Shown piece by piece: positions 17,635-26,656 of a stretch of 64,000 nucleotides of DNA. A program made the position numbers and the translations under genes. The notes under the pieces were generated by a model, which worked only from the letters and a program-made list of their open reading frames with translations, did not search any database and was not told the DNA's origin. The stretch spans positions 62,001 through 126,000 of the forward strand of contig NZ_NIWT01000003.1 of NCBI RefSeq assembly GCF_002236115.1, given 5' to 3'. Origin of the DNA: Pseudomonas jessenii. Its GTDB lineage: Bacteria; Pseudomonadota; Gammaproteobacteria; Pseudomonadales; Pseudomonadaceae. Positions within the stretch are counted from its first letter, which is position 1; each line of letters begins with the position of its first letter.

Positions 17635-17661
17635 GCAATTGAATTGCGTGCAATTTAAATT
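17635..17661 (-). promoter_or_regulatory. Candidate OspR operators upstream of gpx-ospR
   Basis: Two adjacent AT-rich dyads lie 43-70 bases upstream of the gpx start: GCAATTGAATTGC (17635-17647, a perfect palindrome around a central G) and CAATTTAAATT (17651-17661). They resemble the CAATT-AATTG core known for OhrR-type repressors in other bacteria. As ospR is in the operon, autorepression through these sites is the natural reading. Confidence 0.65.
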
Positions 17662-17677
17662 ATCGAACGCCAATCCA

Positions 17678-17779
17678 CTGTAGGAGCGAGCTTGCTCGCG
17701 ATGGACCAGAGAACAACTCGGGGCACCAGGCTTCCCGCGTTATCGTTGACGACCATCGCAAGCAGGCTCGCTCCTACAG
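17678..17779. repeat. REP doublet (outward topology, GTAG-type ends)
   Basis: Inverted pair: TGTAGGAGCGAGCTTGCTCG at the left and its near complement ending CTCGCTCCTACAG at the right, each with an internal short stem. The GTAGG ends face outward. The interior carries CGCGTTATCGTTGACG, shared with the copy at 45849-45948. It lies between gpx-ospR and msrB. Confidence 0.9.
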
Positions 17780-17787
17780 GGCTCGCA

Positions 17788-18189
17788 TTACACGCGCGGC
17801 ACGAGGTCCAGGCACACTGAATTGATGCAGTAACGCAGGCCCGTTGGCGGCGGGCCGTCGGGAAAAACGTGCCCCAGGTGCGCGTCGCATTTGGCGCAGA
17901 CCACTTCGGTGCGGATCATGCCGTGGCTGACATCACGGATTTCGGTCATGGCGCTGTCGCCGATCGGCGCGTAGAAGCTCGGCCAGCCGCAACCCGAGTC
18001 GAACTTGGTTTTGGAGTCGAACAGCGGCTCGTTACAGCAGATGCAGTGGTAGATACCGTCGGTCTTGGTGGCGTTGTACTTGCCGGAAAACGGTCGTTCG
18101 GTGCCTTTGAGGCGGCACACGTTGTACTGCTCCGGGTCGAGCATCGCCTTCCATTCTTCCAGGGTTTTTTCCAACTTTTCCATCATCAC
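17788..18189 (-). CDS. msrB: Peptide-methionine (R)-S-oxide reductase
   Basis: A cytosolic repair enzyme of 133 residues that reduces R-methionine sulfoxide in proteins with thioredoxin. The zinc site is formed by CICCNEPL and [10 protein letters not shown]; the catalytic cysteine is in [13 protein letters not shown] near the C terminus; CGWPSF is conserved. The start is among three consecutive Met codons after GAGG; I took the first (18189). It is a separate transcription unit from gpx-ospR, with a REP doublet between, but it belongs to the same oxidative-stress neighbourhood. Confidence 0.95.
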   Translation of the reverse strand: MMMEKLEKTLEEWKAMLDPEQYNVCRLKGTERPFSGKYNATKTDGIYHCICCNEPLFDSKTKFDSGCGWPSFYAPIGDSAMTEIRDVSHGMIRTEVVCAKCDAHLGHVFPDGPPPTGLRYCINSVCLDLVPRV

Positions 18190-18409
18190 ACCTCAGCGGC
18201 TGAAAAAGCCCGATCTGTACCTTTTCCACGGATCGGGCGGCACGTATGATTGCGCCTCGTCAAACGCCAGTCTGGCAGCCAGACCACGCGCATTCAAACG
18301 GAAATATGGGTGCTGCATCTCAAGGCGTCAGGCCTGTGTGAATACGCAGGATTCCCAGCACGGTTGCCCAAACGCCGTCTGGATCGTTCATTTTCGGGAA
18401 CACATCGCC

Positions 18410-19621
18410 ATGCAGGTCAGCAAATCGAACAAGCTCGCCAACGTCTGCTACGACATTCGCGGCCCGGTGCTCAAGCACGCCAAGCGCCTGGAAGAGGAAG
18501 GCCATCGCATCCTCAAGCTGAACATCGGCAACCCGGCGCCCTTTGGTTTCGAAGCACCGGATGAAATCCTCCAGGACGTAATCCGCAACCTGCCGACCGC
18601 CCAGGGCTACAGCGATTCCAAGGGCCTGTTCAGTGCGCGCAAGGCCGTCATGCAGTACTACCAGCAAAAGCAGGTGGAAGGCGTCGGCATTGAAGACATC
18701 TACCTGGGCAACGGCGTTTCCGAACTGATCGTGATGTCGATGCAGGCCCTGCTCAACAACGGCGACGAAGTGCTGGTGCCAGCGCCGGACTATCCGTTGT
18801 GGACCGCAGCGGTGAGCCTATCGGGCGGTAACCCGGTGCATTACCTGTGCGACGAGCAAGCCAACTGGTGGCCAGACCTGGCCGACATCAAGGCCAAGAT
18901 CACCCCGAACACGAAAGCCCTGGTGATCATCAACCCGAACAACCCGACCGGCGCTGTGTACTCCAAAGAAGTCCTGCTGGGCATGCTGGAACTGGCTCGC
19001 CAGCACAATCTGGTGGTGTTCTCCGACGAGATCTACGACAAGATCCTCTACGATGACGCCGTGCACATCTGCACCGCCTCCCTGGCGCCGGACCTGCTCT
19101 GCCTGACCTTCAACGGCCTGTCCAAGTCCTATCGCGTGGCCGGTTTCCGTTCCGGCTGGATCGCCATCTCCGGCCCGAAACACCACGCCCAGAGCTACAT
19201 CGAAGGCATCGACATGCTGGCCAACATGCGCCTGTGTGCCAACGTGCCGAGCCAGCATGCGATCCAGACCGCCCTGGGTGGCTATCAGAGCATCAATGAC
19301 CTGGTGCTGCCCCAGGGCCGCCTGCTGGAGCAACGCAACCGCACCTGGGAGTTGCTCAACGACATTCCGGGCGTGAGCTGCGTCAAGCCGATGGGGGCGC
19401 TGTATGCATTCCCGCGGATCGACCCCAAGGTCTGCCCGATCCATAACGACGAAAAGTTCGTCCTCGACCTGCTGCTCTCCGAGAAGCTGCTGGTGGTTCA
19501 AGGCACCGCTTTCAACTGGCCATGGCCAGACCACTTCCGCGTCGTGACCCTGCCCCGTGTCGATGACCTGGAGATGGCCATCGGACGCATTGGCGGCTTC
19601 CTCAAGTCCTACCGCCAGTAA
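18410..19621 (+). CDS. alaA: Alanine transaminase-type aminotransferase
   Basis: A PLP-dependent class I/II aminotransferase of 403 residues. Seen: LNIGNPAPFGF, YLGNGVSELI, NPNNPTGAVY (Asn of the cofactor site), SDEIYDKILYDD (Asp/Tyr) and the Schiff-base lysine in NGLSKSYRVAGFRSGW. The start MQVSKSNKLANVCYDIRGP at 18410 matches the AlaA family, which makes alanine from pyruvate and glutamate. The frame extends far upstream over the divergent msrB gene but that part is not coding. It stands alone and is followed by a hairpin. Confidence 0.92.
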   Translation: MQVSKSNKLANVCYDIRGPVLKHAKRLEEEGHRILKLNIGNPAPFGFEAPDEILQDVIRNLPTAQGYSDSKGLFSARKAVMQYYQQKQVEGVGIEDIYLGNGVSELIVMSMQALLNNGDEVLVPAPDYPLWTAAVSLSGGNPVHYLCDEQANWWPDLADIKAKITPNTKALVIINPNNPTGAVYSKEVLLGMLELARQHNLVVFSDEIYDKILYDDAVHICTASLAPDLLCLTFNGLSKSYRVAGFRSGWIAISGPKHHAQSYIEGIDMLANMRLCANVPSQHAIQTALGGYQSINDLVLPQGRLLEQRNRTWELLNDIPGVSCVKPMGALYAFPRIDPKVCPIHNDEKFVLDLLLSEKLLVVQGTAFNWPWPDHFRVVTLPRVDDLEMAIGRIGGFLKSYRQ

Positions 19622-19634
19622 GCGATCTGTCACC

Positions 19635-19658
19635 GTGCGACGTTCCCGAACGTCGCAC
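19635..19658 (+). terminator. Perfect hairpin after alaA
   Basis: GTGCGACGTT (19635-19644), loop CCCG, AACGTCGCAC (19649-19658), 13 bases after the alaA stop. It is a 10-bp perfect stem without a U-tract, so intrinsic termination is uncertain. Confidence 0.55.
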
Positions 19659-19937
19659 AGTGATTCATCCGGCAACATTTGTTTGCATTGCGCCACTGAC
19701 AGTCGCCTTGACCGCTGCCGGATCGCGCCTTGCCTGCTCGCGCCTAACAAAGGCGGGGCCTTCGACATGAATTGACTGACAAACACTTCCCGCATACTTG
19801 TCGGAAATACCCTGCAAGCAGCTAGACTGTTGCCGTAGGACACAGTTTGAAATAGTCACCCGGTTGAATACCCCGGTGCAGCACCTTATATACCCCGCAG
19901 TACGCCACATCTTTAGCATGAGGAGATTTCTACAACC
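19659..19937. other. Intergenic region upstream of htpX
   Basis: The 316 bases between alaA and htpX hold the alaA hairpin and then about 280 bases with no open frame that I would defend. GAGGAG before the htpX ATG is a strong ribosome binding site. I looked for a sigma-32 promoter and found no match with acceptable spacing. Confidence 0.4.
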
Positions 19938-20828
19938 ATGATGCGCATCCTGCTGTTCTTGGCCACTAACCTGGCGGTCGTGCTGATTGCCAGCATCACC
20001 CTGAGCCTTTTCGGCTTCAACGGGTTCATGGCGGCCAATGGGGTTGACCTTAACCTCAATCAGCTGCTGATCTTCTGTGCGGTCTTTGGTTTCGCAGGTT
20101 CGCTGTTCTCGCTGTTCATCTCCAAGTGGATGGCGAAGATGAGCACCAGCACCCAGATCATCACCCAGCCACGCACCCGTCACGAGCAATGGCTGCTGCA
20201 AACCGTCGAGCAACTGTCTCGCGAAGCCGGGATCAAGATGCCCGAAGTCGGTATCTTCCCGGCCTACGAGGCGAACGCCTTCGCCACCGGCTGGAACAAG
20301 AACGACGCATTGGTCGCGGTCAGCCAGGGATTGCTCGAGCGCTTCTCGCCGGATGAAGTGAAAGCCGTCCTGGCCCACGAAATCGGTCACGTGGCCAATG
20401 GCGACATGGTCACCCTGGCGTTGATCCAGGGCGTGGTGAACACCTTCGTGATGTTCTTCGCACGGATCATCGGCAATTTCGTCGACAAGGTGATCTTCAA
20501 GAACGAAGAAGGCCAGGGTATTGCCTACTACGTGGCGACCATCTTCGCCGAACTGGTTCTGGGCATCCTGGCCAGCGCCATCGTCATGTGGTTCTCGCGC
20601 AAGCGTGAATTCCGTGCCGACGAAGCCGGTGCAAACCTGGCCGGCACCGCCGCGATGATTGGCGCCCTGCAACGCCTGCGGGCGGAACAAGGGCTGCCGG
20701 TGCACATGCCCGACACCCTGAACGCCTTTGGCATCAACGGTGGTATCAAGCAAGGCTTCGCTCGCATGTTCATGAGCCACCCGCCGCTGGAAGAGCGCAT
20801 CGACGCTCTGGCTCGTCGTCGGGGCTGA
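19938..20828 (+). CDS. htpX: Membrane zinc metalloprotease HtpX
   Basis: An inner-membrane quality-control protease of 296 residues of the M48 family. Two N-terminal membrane segments (about 5-25 and 36-56) precede the zinc motif HEIGH at about residue 150. A further hydrophobic pair lies around 165-215, and the third zinc ligand is in EFRADEAGA. It works with FtsH on misfolded membrane proteins in E. coli. The start is an ATG-ATG pair with GAGGAG upstream. It is followed 22 bases later by a strong intrinsic terminator. Confidence 0.96.
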   Translation: MMRILLFLATNLAVVLIASITLSLFGFNGFMAANGVDLNLNQLLIFCAVFGFAGSLFSLFISKWMAKMSTSTQIITQPRTRHEQWLLQTVEQLSREAGIKMPEVGIFPAYEANAFATGWNKNDALVAVSQGLLERFSPDEVKAVLAHEIGHVANGDMVTLALIQGVVNTFVMFFARIIGNFVDKVIFKNEEGQGIAYYVATIFAELVLGILASAIVMWFSRKREFRADEAGANLAGTAAMIGALQRLRAEQGLPVHMPDTLNAFGINGGIKQGFARMFMSHPPLEERIDALARRRG

Positions 20829-20850
20829 TACACTCCACAGCAAAGCAAAA

Positions 20851-20877
20851 GGCCCGCAGCGATGCGGGCCTTTTTTT
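20851..20877 (+). terminator. Intrinsic terminator of htpX
   Basis: GGCCCGCA (20851-20858), loop GCGA, TGCGGGCC (20863-20870), then seven T residues. A classical Rho-independent terminator. Confidence 0.95.
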
Positions 20878-20904
20878 GTCTGCAGATTGCCGCGGTGCTC
20901 ATTC

Positions 20905-20993
20905 TGGCCTCATCGCGAGCAGGCTCGCTCCCACACAGGTTCTGAGTCGCACACAAATTCCCTGTGGGAGCGAGCTTGCTCGCGATGAGGCCA
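20905..20993. repeat. REP doublet (inward topology)
   Basis: TGGCCTCATCGCGAGCAGGC at the left and its complement GCTCGCGATGAGGCCA at the right form a long imperfect dyad. The CCCACA/TGTGGG ends face each other inside. It lies between htpX and tpm, near both 3' ends. Confidence 0.9.
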
Positions 20994-21009
20994 GTACAGC
21001 CAGCCACTA

Positions 21010-21666
21010 TTACCGACTGGAAACCCGATAAACCCGCTCCTCAAGCCGCGTGACACCCGCCTCCAGGAATTTCCCGCTCTCGCTCAACACATCCTGATCT
21101 TCCAGGATCTTCAGCGCCCATGAGTCCCCGAACAACCGCCGCACCTCATCATCGAGCACAGCAAACGGCGGGCCGGGCATTTGCGCCTGGTCATAGTCCA
21201 GGGTAATCAGCAGGCCATGGGACTCCTTCGGCAATATCCGCTTCAAATGGGCGGCGTAGCGCTCTCGCATTTCCGCCGGCAGCGCGATCAACGCCGCGCG
21301 ATCATAAAGCGCGGAGCAGTCGGCCACATCGCCTGCCGTCAGCTCGAAGAAATCGCCGCACCACAGCTCAATGGAACCTGCCCGATAAACCTTGAACGGC
21401 CCCTGCTCACTGATGGCCGGATCAAAGCCATGTTCGCTGAAAAACTCCTCGATGGCTTTTTCCGACAGTTCGACCCCCAAGACCTCATGGCCTTGATGGG
21501 CGAGCCATAGCAAATCCAGGCTTTTTCCACATAACGGCACCAACACGCGTGTGCCTTCTTCAAGGCTTAACGCCGGCCAGAACCGCTTCAGATGAGGGTT
21601 CACCTGCGGCAGATGAAAGCCGATCTGGTTCGCCGCCCATTTCTTGTGCCAAAACTCCGGCTGCAT
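21010..21666 (-). CDS. tpm: Thiopurine S-methyltransferase
   Basis: A SAM-dependent methyltransferase of 218 residues, the usual bacterial TPMT length. It starts [18 protein letters not shown] and has the SAM loop [29 protein letters not shown], followed by [14 protein letters not shown]. Bacterial TPMTs methylate thiopurines and have been linked to selenite and tellurite methylation and resistance. The start at 21666 was chosen because the family begins there; eight upstream codons in frame are unsupported. It is divergent from the dioxygenase gene across about 100 A+T-rich bases. Confidence 0.93.
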   Translation of the reverse strand: MQPEFWHKKWAANQIGFHLPQVNPHLKRFWPALSLEEGTRVLVPLCGKSLDLLWLAHQGHEVLGVELSEKAIEEFFSEHGFDPAISEQGPFKVYRAGSIELWCGDFFELTAGDVADCSALYDRAALIALPAEMRERYAAHLKRILPKESHGLLITLDYDQAQMPGPPFAVLDDEVRRLFGDSWALKILEDQDVLSESGKFLEAGVTRLEERVYRVSSR

Positions 21667-21768
21667 AAATAACCCCGAAAATTCGATCAAAACACTCTAA
21701 AACTTATATTAGATTTAGATTAATGATCTGACTGAAGATGTTGCATCTTAACTCTCAGGAGCTCATTC

Positions 21769-22536
21769 ATGTTCCCCAGCCTGTACATATCCCACGGCTC
21801 CCCCATGCTCGCTCTGGAACCCGGCGCCAGCGGGCCGGCACTTGCCCGCCTGGCCGTCGAGATACCGAAGCCCAAGGCCATCGTGATTGTTTCCGCGCAC
21901 TGGGAAAGCAATGAGCTGCTGGTCAGCGGCAATCCACAACCGGAAACCTGGCATGATTTCGGCGGTTTTCCCAAAGCCCTGTTCGAACTCCAGTACCCGG
22001 CTCCCGGCGACCCACGACTCGCCGCCGAGGTTGCCGAACTATTGAAAACCGCTGGCTTTGCTGCACGTATCGACAGCAATCGGCCTTTCGACCATGGCGT
22101 CTGGGTGCCTTTATCGCTGATGTATCCGCAGGCAGACATCCCGATTGTCCAGGTCTCATTGCCCACCCGTGGCGGTCCCGCCCTGCAGACCCGTGTTGGC
22201 CACGCGCTGGCCAGCCTGCGCGAGCATGGCGTCCTGCTGATCGGCTCCGGCAGCATCACTCACAACCTGCGGGAACTGGACTGGCATGCCGGCCCCGAGA
22301 GCGTTGAGCCTTGGGCCCTGGCGTTTCGCGACTGGATGATCGACAAACTCGCAGCGAACGACGAAGCCGCGCTGCATGACTATCGTGTGCAGGCACCAAA
22401 CGCTGTACGCAATCATCCGAGTGATGAGCACTTGTTGCCGCTGTACTTTGCCCGCGCCGCTGGCGGGCAGTTCAGCGTCGCTCACCAAGGGTTCACCATG
22501 GGTGCGCTGGGCATGGATATTTACCGCTTCGGCTGA
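21769..22536 (+). CDS. Extradiol dioxygenase, LigB/YgiD (4,5-DOPA dioxygenase) family
   Basis: A protein of 255 residues. ISHGSPMLALEPG at the N terminus carries the first metal-binding His; VSAHWES and the RPFDHGVWVPL segment hold further conserved His residues; GSGSITHNLRELDW is a family signature. E. coli YgiD opens DOPA at the 4,5 position; plant homologues make betalamic acid. The physiological substrate in Pseudomonas is not evident. A good ribosome binding site (CAGGAG) precedes the ATG. It is followed by a REP-like doublet and a bidirectional terminator shared with deaD. Confidence 0.9.
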   Translation: MFPSLYISHGSPMLALEPGASGPALARLAVEIPKPKAIVIVSAHWESNELLVSGNPQPETWHDFGGFPKALFELQYPAPGDPRLAAEVAELLKTAGFAARIDSNRPFDHGVWVPLSLMYPQADIPIVQVSLPTRGGPALQTRVGHALASLREHGVLLIGSGSITHNLRELDWHAGPESVEPWALAFRDWMIDKLAANDEAALHDYRVQAPNAVRNHPSDEHLLPLYFARAAGGQFSVAHQGFTMGALGMDIYRFG

Positions 22537-22573
22537 CAGACAGACCGCGTCGCGGCCTTCGTCGGAACGCCGC

Positions 22574-22658
22574 CCGGAGCAAGCCCGCCCCCACATTTGA
22601 TCGCATTCTTTCTGAAGTAACGCGGTCGTCTGTGGGAGCGGGCTTGCTCGCGAAGGGG
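22574..22658. repeat. Degenerate REP doublet (inward topology)
   Basis: The right half TGTGGGAGCGGGCTTGCTCG is intact. The left half (GAGCAAGCCCGCCCCCACA) is degenerate on its outer side. The TGTGGG ends face inward. It sits after the ygiD-like gene. Confidence 0.75.
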
Positions 22659-22700
22659 GCACCGCCACTCTTCAGCCGGGCTTGAACTGCAGGCAAAAAA

Positions 22701-22727
22701 AATCCCCGAACCAGTCGGGGATTTTTT
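22701..22727. terminator. Bidirectional intrinsic terminator
   Basis: AATCCCCGA (22701-22709), loop ACCAG, TCGGGGATT (22715-22723), with T residues to the right and an A-run to the left. It can end both the rightward dioxygenase gene and the leftward deaD gene. Confidence 0.93.
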
Positions 22728-22755
22728 ATGTTCGATCAATCAGCCCGAGAGCGGA

Positions 22756-24429
22756 TCAATCTTCGCGGTAGCGACGCAGCTTCAACTGCTTACCGGCAAC
22801 GCGAGTGTCCTTCAGCTTGGTCAGCAACTTCTCCAGACCATCTTCCGGCAGCTCGACGAGGCTGAAGCTGTCACGCACCTGGATGCGACCGATCGCTTCA
22901 CGCGCCAGGCCACCTTCGTTGAGGATGGCGCCCAGCAGGTTCTTGGCGGCGATACCGTCACGCGCGCCCAGCGCGGTGCGGCAACGTGCACGGCCTTCGC
23001 CCAGTGGCATCGGAGCGCGACGCTCGCGGTCACCACGCTCAGGACGATCACCGGAACGCTCTGGACGATCGCCACGCGGTGCATTGTTCGGCACCAGTGG
23101 ACGCTCTTTCTCGATAGCGGCCAGGTTCAGCGCTTGACCGTTGGTAGCCTTGCGCAGCAGGGCTGCGGCCAGGGCGCGCGGGCTGCAACCGATGTCGGCG
23201 GTCAGGCGATCGAGCAGATCACCGTGGGTCGATTCGGCTTCAGCCACCAGCGGCGACAGGCTGTTGGTCAGCTTCTTGATGCGCGCATCCAGAACGGCTT
23301 GAGCGTCCGGCAGGCGAACTTCAGCAACCTTTTGACCGGTTACACGCTCGATCACTTGCAGCATGCGGCGCTCACGTGGAGTCACCAGCAGCAGTGCACG
23401 ACCTTCGCGACCGGCACGGCCGGTACGGCCGATACGGTGAACGTAGGACTCTGGATCGTACGGCATGTCAACGTTGAACACGTGAGTGATGCGCGGAACG
23501 TCCAGGCCACGAGCGGCAACGTCGGTCGCCACAACGATGTCCAGACGGCCATCCTTGAGGGAGTCGATCACGCGCTCACGCTGGTTCTGGGCGATGTCAC
23601 CGTTCAGCGCAGCGGCTTTGTAGCCTTTGGCTTCCAGGGCACTGGCCAGGTCCAGGGTCGCTTGCTTGGTGCGCACGAACATGATCAGGGCGTCGAAATC
23701 TTCCACTTCCAGCAAGCTGAGAACGGCCGAAGTCTTCTGGTCAGCGTGAACCAGCAGGTGAGCCTGCTCGATCGCGGTAACGGTCTGGGTCTTGCTCTGA
23801 ATCTTGACGTGCTTCGGATCGCGCAGGTGGCGTTCGGCGATGGCACGGATCGATTGAGGCAAGGTGGCCGAGAACAGTACGGTCTGACGGGTTTCCGGCA
23901 TGGCCTTGAAGATGACTTCCAGGTCGTCCATGAAGCCCAGCTTGAGCATTTCGTCGGCTTCGTCGAGAACCAGGTGGTTCACGGTCGCCAGTACTTTTTC
24001 GTCGCGACGCAGGTGGTCGCACAGACGGCCCGGAGTGGCGACAACGATTTGTGCGCCATTACGGATTGCTTTCAGTTGTGGGCCCATCGGCGCGCCGCCG
24101 TAGACAGCCACAACAGTCACGCCCGGCATTTGCTTGGCGTAGGTTTCGAAAGCGGTTGCAACTTGTAGCGCCAACTCACGAGTTGGGGCCAGGATCAGAG
24201 CTTGCGGCTCGCGCTTGGACGGATCAATGCGGTGCAGAATTGGCAGGGCAAAGGCAGCGGTTTTACCGGTACCGGTTTGCGCCTGACCAATCATATCGTG
24301 ACCGGCGAGAATGATCGGGATCGACTGCTGCTGAATGGCCGAAGGCTCTTCATAGCCGGTAGCGACTACTGCAGCGACAATATTTGGATGAAGTTCAAGA
24401 GCGGCGAAGCCGCCGATTTCCTGGGTCAT
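22756..24429 (-). CDS. deaD: DEAD-box RNA helicase DeaD/CsdA
   Basis: An ATP-dependent RNA helicase of 557 residues used in ribosome assembly and cold adaptation. Motifs in order: Q motif with YEEPSAIQQQSIP, Walker A AQTGTGKTAA, DEADEML, SATLP, VATDVAARGLD and HRIGRTGRAGR. An Arg/Glu/Asp-rich linker follows, and then a C-terminal DbpA-like RNA-binding domain (about 470-545). The start MTQEIGGFAALELHP at 24429 gives family length; the open frame reaches 120 codons further upstream but covers the leader. The leader of about 210 bases is structured. Confidence 0.95.
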   Translation of the reverse strand: MTQEIGGFAALELHPNIVAAVVATGYEEPSAIQQQSIPIILAGHDMIGQAQTGTGKTAAFALPILHRIDPSKREPQALILAPTRELALQVATAFETYAKQMPGVTVVAVYGGAPMGPQLKAIRNGAQIVVATPGRLCDHLRRDEKVLATVNHLVLDEADEMLKLGFMDDLEVIFKAMPETRQTVLFSATLPQSIRAIAERHLRDPKHVKIQSKTQTVTAIEQAHLLVHADQKTSAVLSLLEVEDFDALIMFVRTKQATLDLASALEAKGYKAAALNGDIAQNQRERVIDSLKDGRLDIVVATDVAARGLDVPRITHVFNVDMPYDPESYVHRIGRTGRAGREGRALLLVTPRERRMLQVIERVTGQKVAEVRLPDAQAVLDARIKKLTNSLSPLVAEAESTHGDLLDRLTADIGCSPRALAAALLRKATNGQALNLAAIEKERPLVPNNAPRGDRPERSGDRPERGDRERRAPMPLGEGRARCRTALGARDGIAAKNLLGAILNEGGLAREAIGRIQVRDSFSLVELPEDGLEKLLTKLKDTRVAGKQLKLRRYRED

Positions 24430-24467
24430 GGGTCTGCCTCTAAGTGCATCCGCAAAGACCCATGCTC

Positions 24468-24654
24468 CAAAGCTGCACATGCCGTGTTGAGACTCAAGAG
24501 TCGCCCTGGCAGCTTTGTCGGCGGGGATTTGCGAAAACGAATGAATGAAAAGAATCGTCAAGGAAGAGTCCGCTGGGCGGACGTGCAGCCGAAGCTGGCT
24601 TCGGGGAATTGCGCTACCTAAACGCGGCCCGGTTAAAGGCCGGCGCGCACTATA
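24468..24654 (-). promoter_or_regulatory. Structured leader and promoter of deaD
   Basis: On the minus strand a -10-like TATAGT lies at 24654-24649, preceded by CGG (extended -10 type), giving a leader of about 210 bases. Within it are the stem CCGAAGC/GCTTCGG (24589-24604) and a larger stem CAAAGCTGC (24468-24476) with GCAGCTTTG (24509-24517). The larger stem encloses the hairpin GACTC-AA-GAGTC (24491-24502). Long structured leaders are known for cold-shock helicase mRNAs in E. coli; a control role here is inference. Confidence 0.5.
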
Positions 24655-24852
24655 CCGGAATTCGCCCAAAAAGGGAGCTTTTTTTATCGGAAATCCACCG
24701 GATACACCGTTGTGTAACAGGCTTTGCGAATAATCGGTCAGCCGTCTATTTTTCAAAGGCCCGGCCTTGCGGGTGATGGCGCTAAAACGGTTCACCCTTT
24801 ACCGTGCAGACCGCCGGTCTGGCACGCCTTTCCCACCCCCGAGGAACGCTCC

Positions 24853-25644
24853 ATGAATCAGCCCAGCTCCAGTCGAGTCAGCCGCGAACGGCATGGTCAT
24901 GTGTTCCTGATAGGTCTGGATCGGGTGGCCAAGCGCAATGCCTTCGATCTCGACCTGCTCAACGCGTTGAGCCTGGCCTATGGCGAGTTCGAAGCCGACA
25001 GCGAGGCGCGGGTGGCGGTGGTGTTCGCTCATGGCGAACACTTCACCGCCGGGCTCGACCTGGTCAATGCCAGCGTCACACTGACAGATGGCTGGCAGGT
25101 TCCACCCGGCGGCTGTGATCCGTGGGCGGTGTTCGCAGGTCCCAGGGTCAGCAAACCGGTAATCGTCGCCGCCCAGGGCTATTGCCTGACCATCGGCATC
25201 GAGTTGATGCTGGCCGCCGACATCAACCTGTGCGCCAGCAACACCCGGTTCGCGCAGATGGAAGTGCAACGCGGAATCTTCCCGTTCGGCGGTGCGACCC
25301 TGCGCCTGCATCAAGTGGCCGGCTGGGGCAATGCCATGCGCTGGTTGTTGACCGGTGATGAATTCGACGCCCGTGATGCCTTGCACCTGGGTCTGGTGCA
25401 GGAGGTCATGGCCAGTGAGGACTTGCTGCCCCGGGCGATTGAACTGGCCGAACGGATCGCCCGTCAGGCACCGCTTGGGGTGCAGGCGACGCTGATGTCT
25501 GCGCGACAGGCCCGGTATGAAGGGGAAACCGCGGCGGCACAGGCGTTGCCGCAGCTAGTCAAGAAGTTGATGGCTACCGAGGACGTCAAGGAAGGTGTGC
25601 GGTCGATGGTGGAGCGGCGGCCGGGCGTGTTCAAAGGGGTTTAG
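24853..25644 (+). CDS. Enoyl-CoA hydratase/isomerase family protein
   Basis: A crotonase-fold protein of 263 residues: substrate-binding EHFTAGLDL, the oxyanion-hole helix QGYCLTIGIELMLAADI, then FAQMEVQRGIFPFGGATLRL, which carries the usual catalytic acidic region. It probably acts in the cytosol on an acyl-CoA; the substrate is not known, and no beta-oxidation partner lies beside it. The start MNQPSSSRVSRERHG at 24853 follows GAGGAACG. The 423 bases between the deaD start and this gene hold the deaD leader and promoter at the left. Confidence 0.88.
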   Translation: MNQPSSSRVSRERHGHVFLIGLDRVAKRNAFDLDLLNALSLAYGEFEADSEARVAVVFAHGEHFTAGLDLVNASVTLTDGWQVPPGGCDPWAVFAGPRVSKPVIVAAQGYCLTIGIELMLAADINLCASNTRFAQMEVQRGIFPFGGATLRLHQVAGWGNAMRWLLTGDEFDARDALHLGLVQEVMASEDLLPRAIELAERIARQAPLGVQATLMSARQARYEGETAAAQALPQLVKKLMATEDVKEGVRSMVERRPGVFKGV

Positions 25645-25666
25645 CCTTGTATTGCCAGTAAGAAAG

Positions 25667-25734
25667 CTATCGCGAGCAAGCTCGCTCCCACAGGGGATCG
25701 CGGTCAAATGTGGGAGCGAGCCTGCTCGCGATAG
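25667..25734. repeat. REP doublet (inward, short spacer)
   Basis: CTATCGCGAGCAAGCTCGCT and the complement AGCGAGCCTGCTCGCGATAG flank about 22 bases containing ATCGCGGTCAAA. The CCCACA/TGTGGG ends face inward. It is placed between two convergent genes. Confidence 0.9.
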
Positions 25735-25750
25735 GGCCATCACTGACAAC

Positions 25751-26506
25751 TCAGGTAGCCGGACGAATGCACTTGATCAACGAATCCAGCGAGTACCCCA
25801 ACCGCGGCGCCAGCGCTTCGGCGCGGGCGATCAGGCCGTCCATGTCCAGTTCCTGGTCCAGCTCCGACGGCACGATCAGAATCACGTTGCCCTCCTTCAC
25901 CGGCAGCTCCCAGTAATGTCGGTGATACAAACCGCGCAACAAGGCGGCGCCCAGGGGTTTGCCATCGTCGGTCGCCCACTGATTGATGACCAGCCAGCCA
26001 CCCGGATTCAATCGCTTCTGGCAGTTTTCCAGAAAGCTCCATGCCAGATGACCGACACCCGGACCGACATCGGTATAAAGGTCGACGAAAATCAGGTCGG
26101 CCGACTCAGCGGTGTCCAGCAGTTCCAGCGCATCGCCAACGCGGATGTACAGGCGCGGATCGTCATCCAGCCCCAGATATTCAATAGCCAGGCGCGGTAC
26201 GTCCGGGCGTAGTTCGATGGCTTCGACATCTTCCAGCGGCAGGAACTTGAGGCAGGCCTGGGTCAGCGTCCCGGCGCCGAGGCCGAGAAACAGCGCACTT
26301 TCCGGTTGCTGGTGGCACAGCGCACCAATCAGCATCGCCCGGGTGTAGTCGTACTCGAGCCAGCTCGGATCGGCCGTGAACACGCAGCTTTGCTCGATGG
26401 CATCACCGAACTCGAGAAAACGGTAATCGGCCACTTCCAGCACACGAATCACGCCGAACTCGTCCTGTACCTCGGCGAGCAGATGCTCGACGCGCTCCTC
26501 AGTCAT
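25751..26506 (-). CDS. Spermidine-synthase-like methyltransferase-fold protein
   Basis: A Rossmann-fold protein of 251 residues. ALFLGLGAGTLTQACLKFLP is the nucleotide-binding loop, VEAIELRPDVPRLA carries the acidic residue that binds the ribose, and DLIFVDLYTD is the active-site-like Asp. This matches the spermidine synthase-like family rather than a canonical SpeE, which has a fuller N-terminal domain and a polyamine-binding set. No polyamine gene lies nearby and the true reaction is unknown. It is divergent from the class II DAHP synthase gene over about 150 bases. Confidence 0.8.
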   Translation of the reverse strand: MTEERVEHLLAEVQDEFGVIRVLEVADYRFLEFGDAIEQSCVFTADPSWLEYDYTRAMLIGALCHQQPESALFLGLGAGTLTQACLKFLPLEDVEAIELRPDVPRLAIEYLGLDDDPRLYIRVGDALELLDTAESADLIFVDLYTDVGPGVGHLAWSFLENCQKRLNPGGWLVINQWATDDGKPLGAALLRGLYHRHYWELPVKEGNVILIVPSELDQELDMDGLIARAEALAPRLGYSLDSLIKCIRPAT

Positions 26507-26656
26507 TTCATCTCCTGATCGTCACCGGGGCCGGCAACGCAATAACACCGCGTGTAGAGAGCGGCAAAGGCGAGATTGTCGGCGAAGCGACAGGAACAGG
26601 TCACGCACTAATTTGCTGATAACATGGAGGTCCGAGCGAAAACACTAGAGACCGTG

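Noticed and set aside
19840..19937. A sigma-32 promoter for htpX
   Set aside because: TTTGAAA and CCCCGGT elements are present but about 18 bases apart, too far for the 13-15 base spacing.
23134..24168. A 344-codon frame on the plus strand within deaD
   Set aside because: Lies wholly inside deaD, and its translation resembles no known protein.
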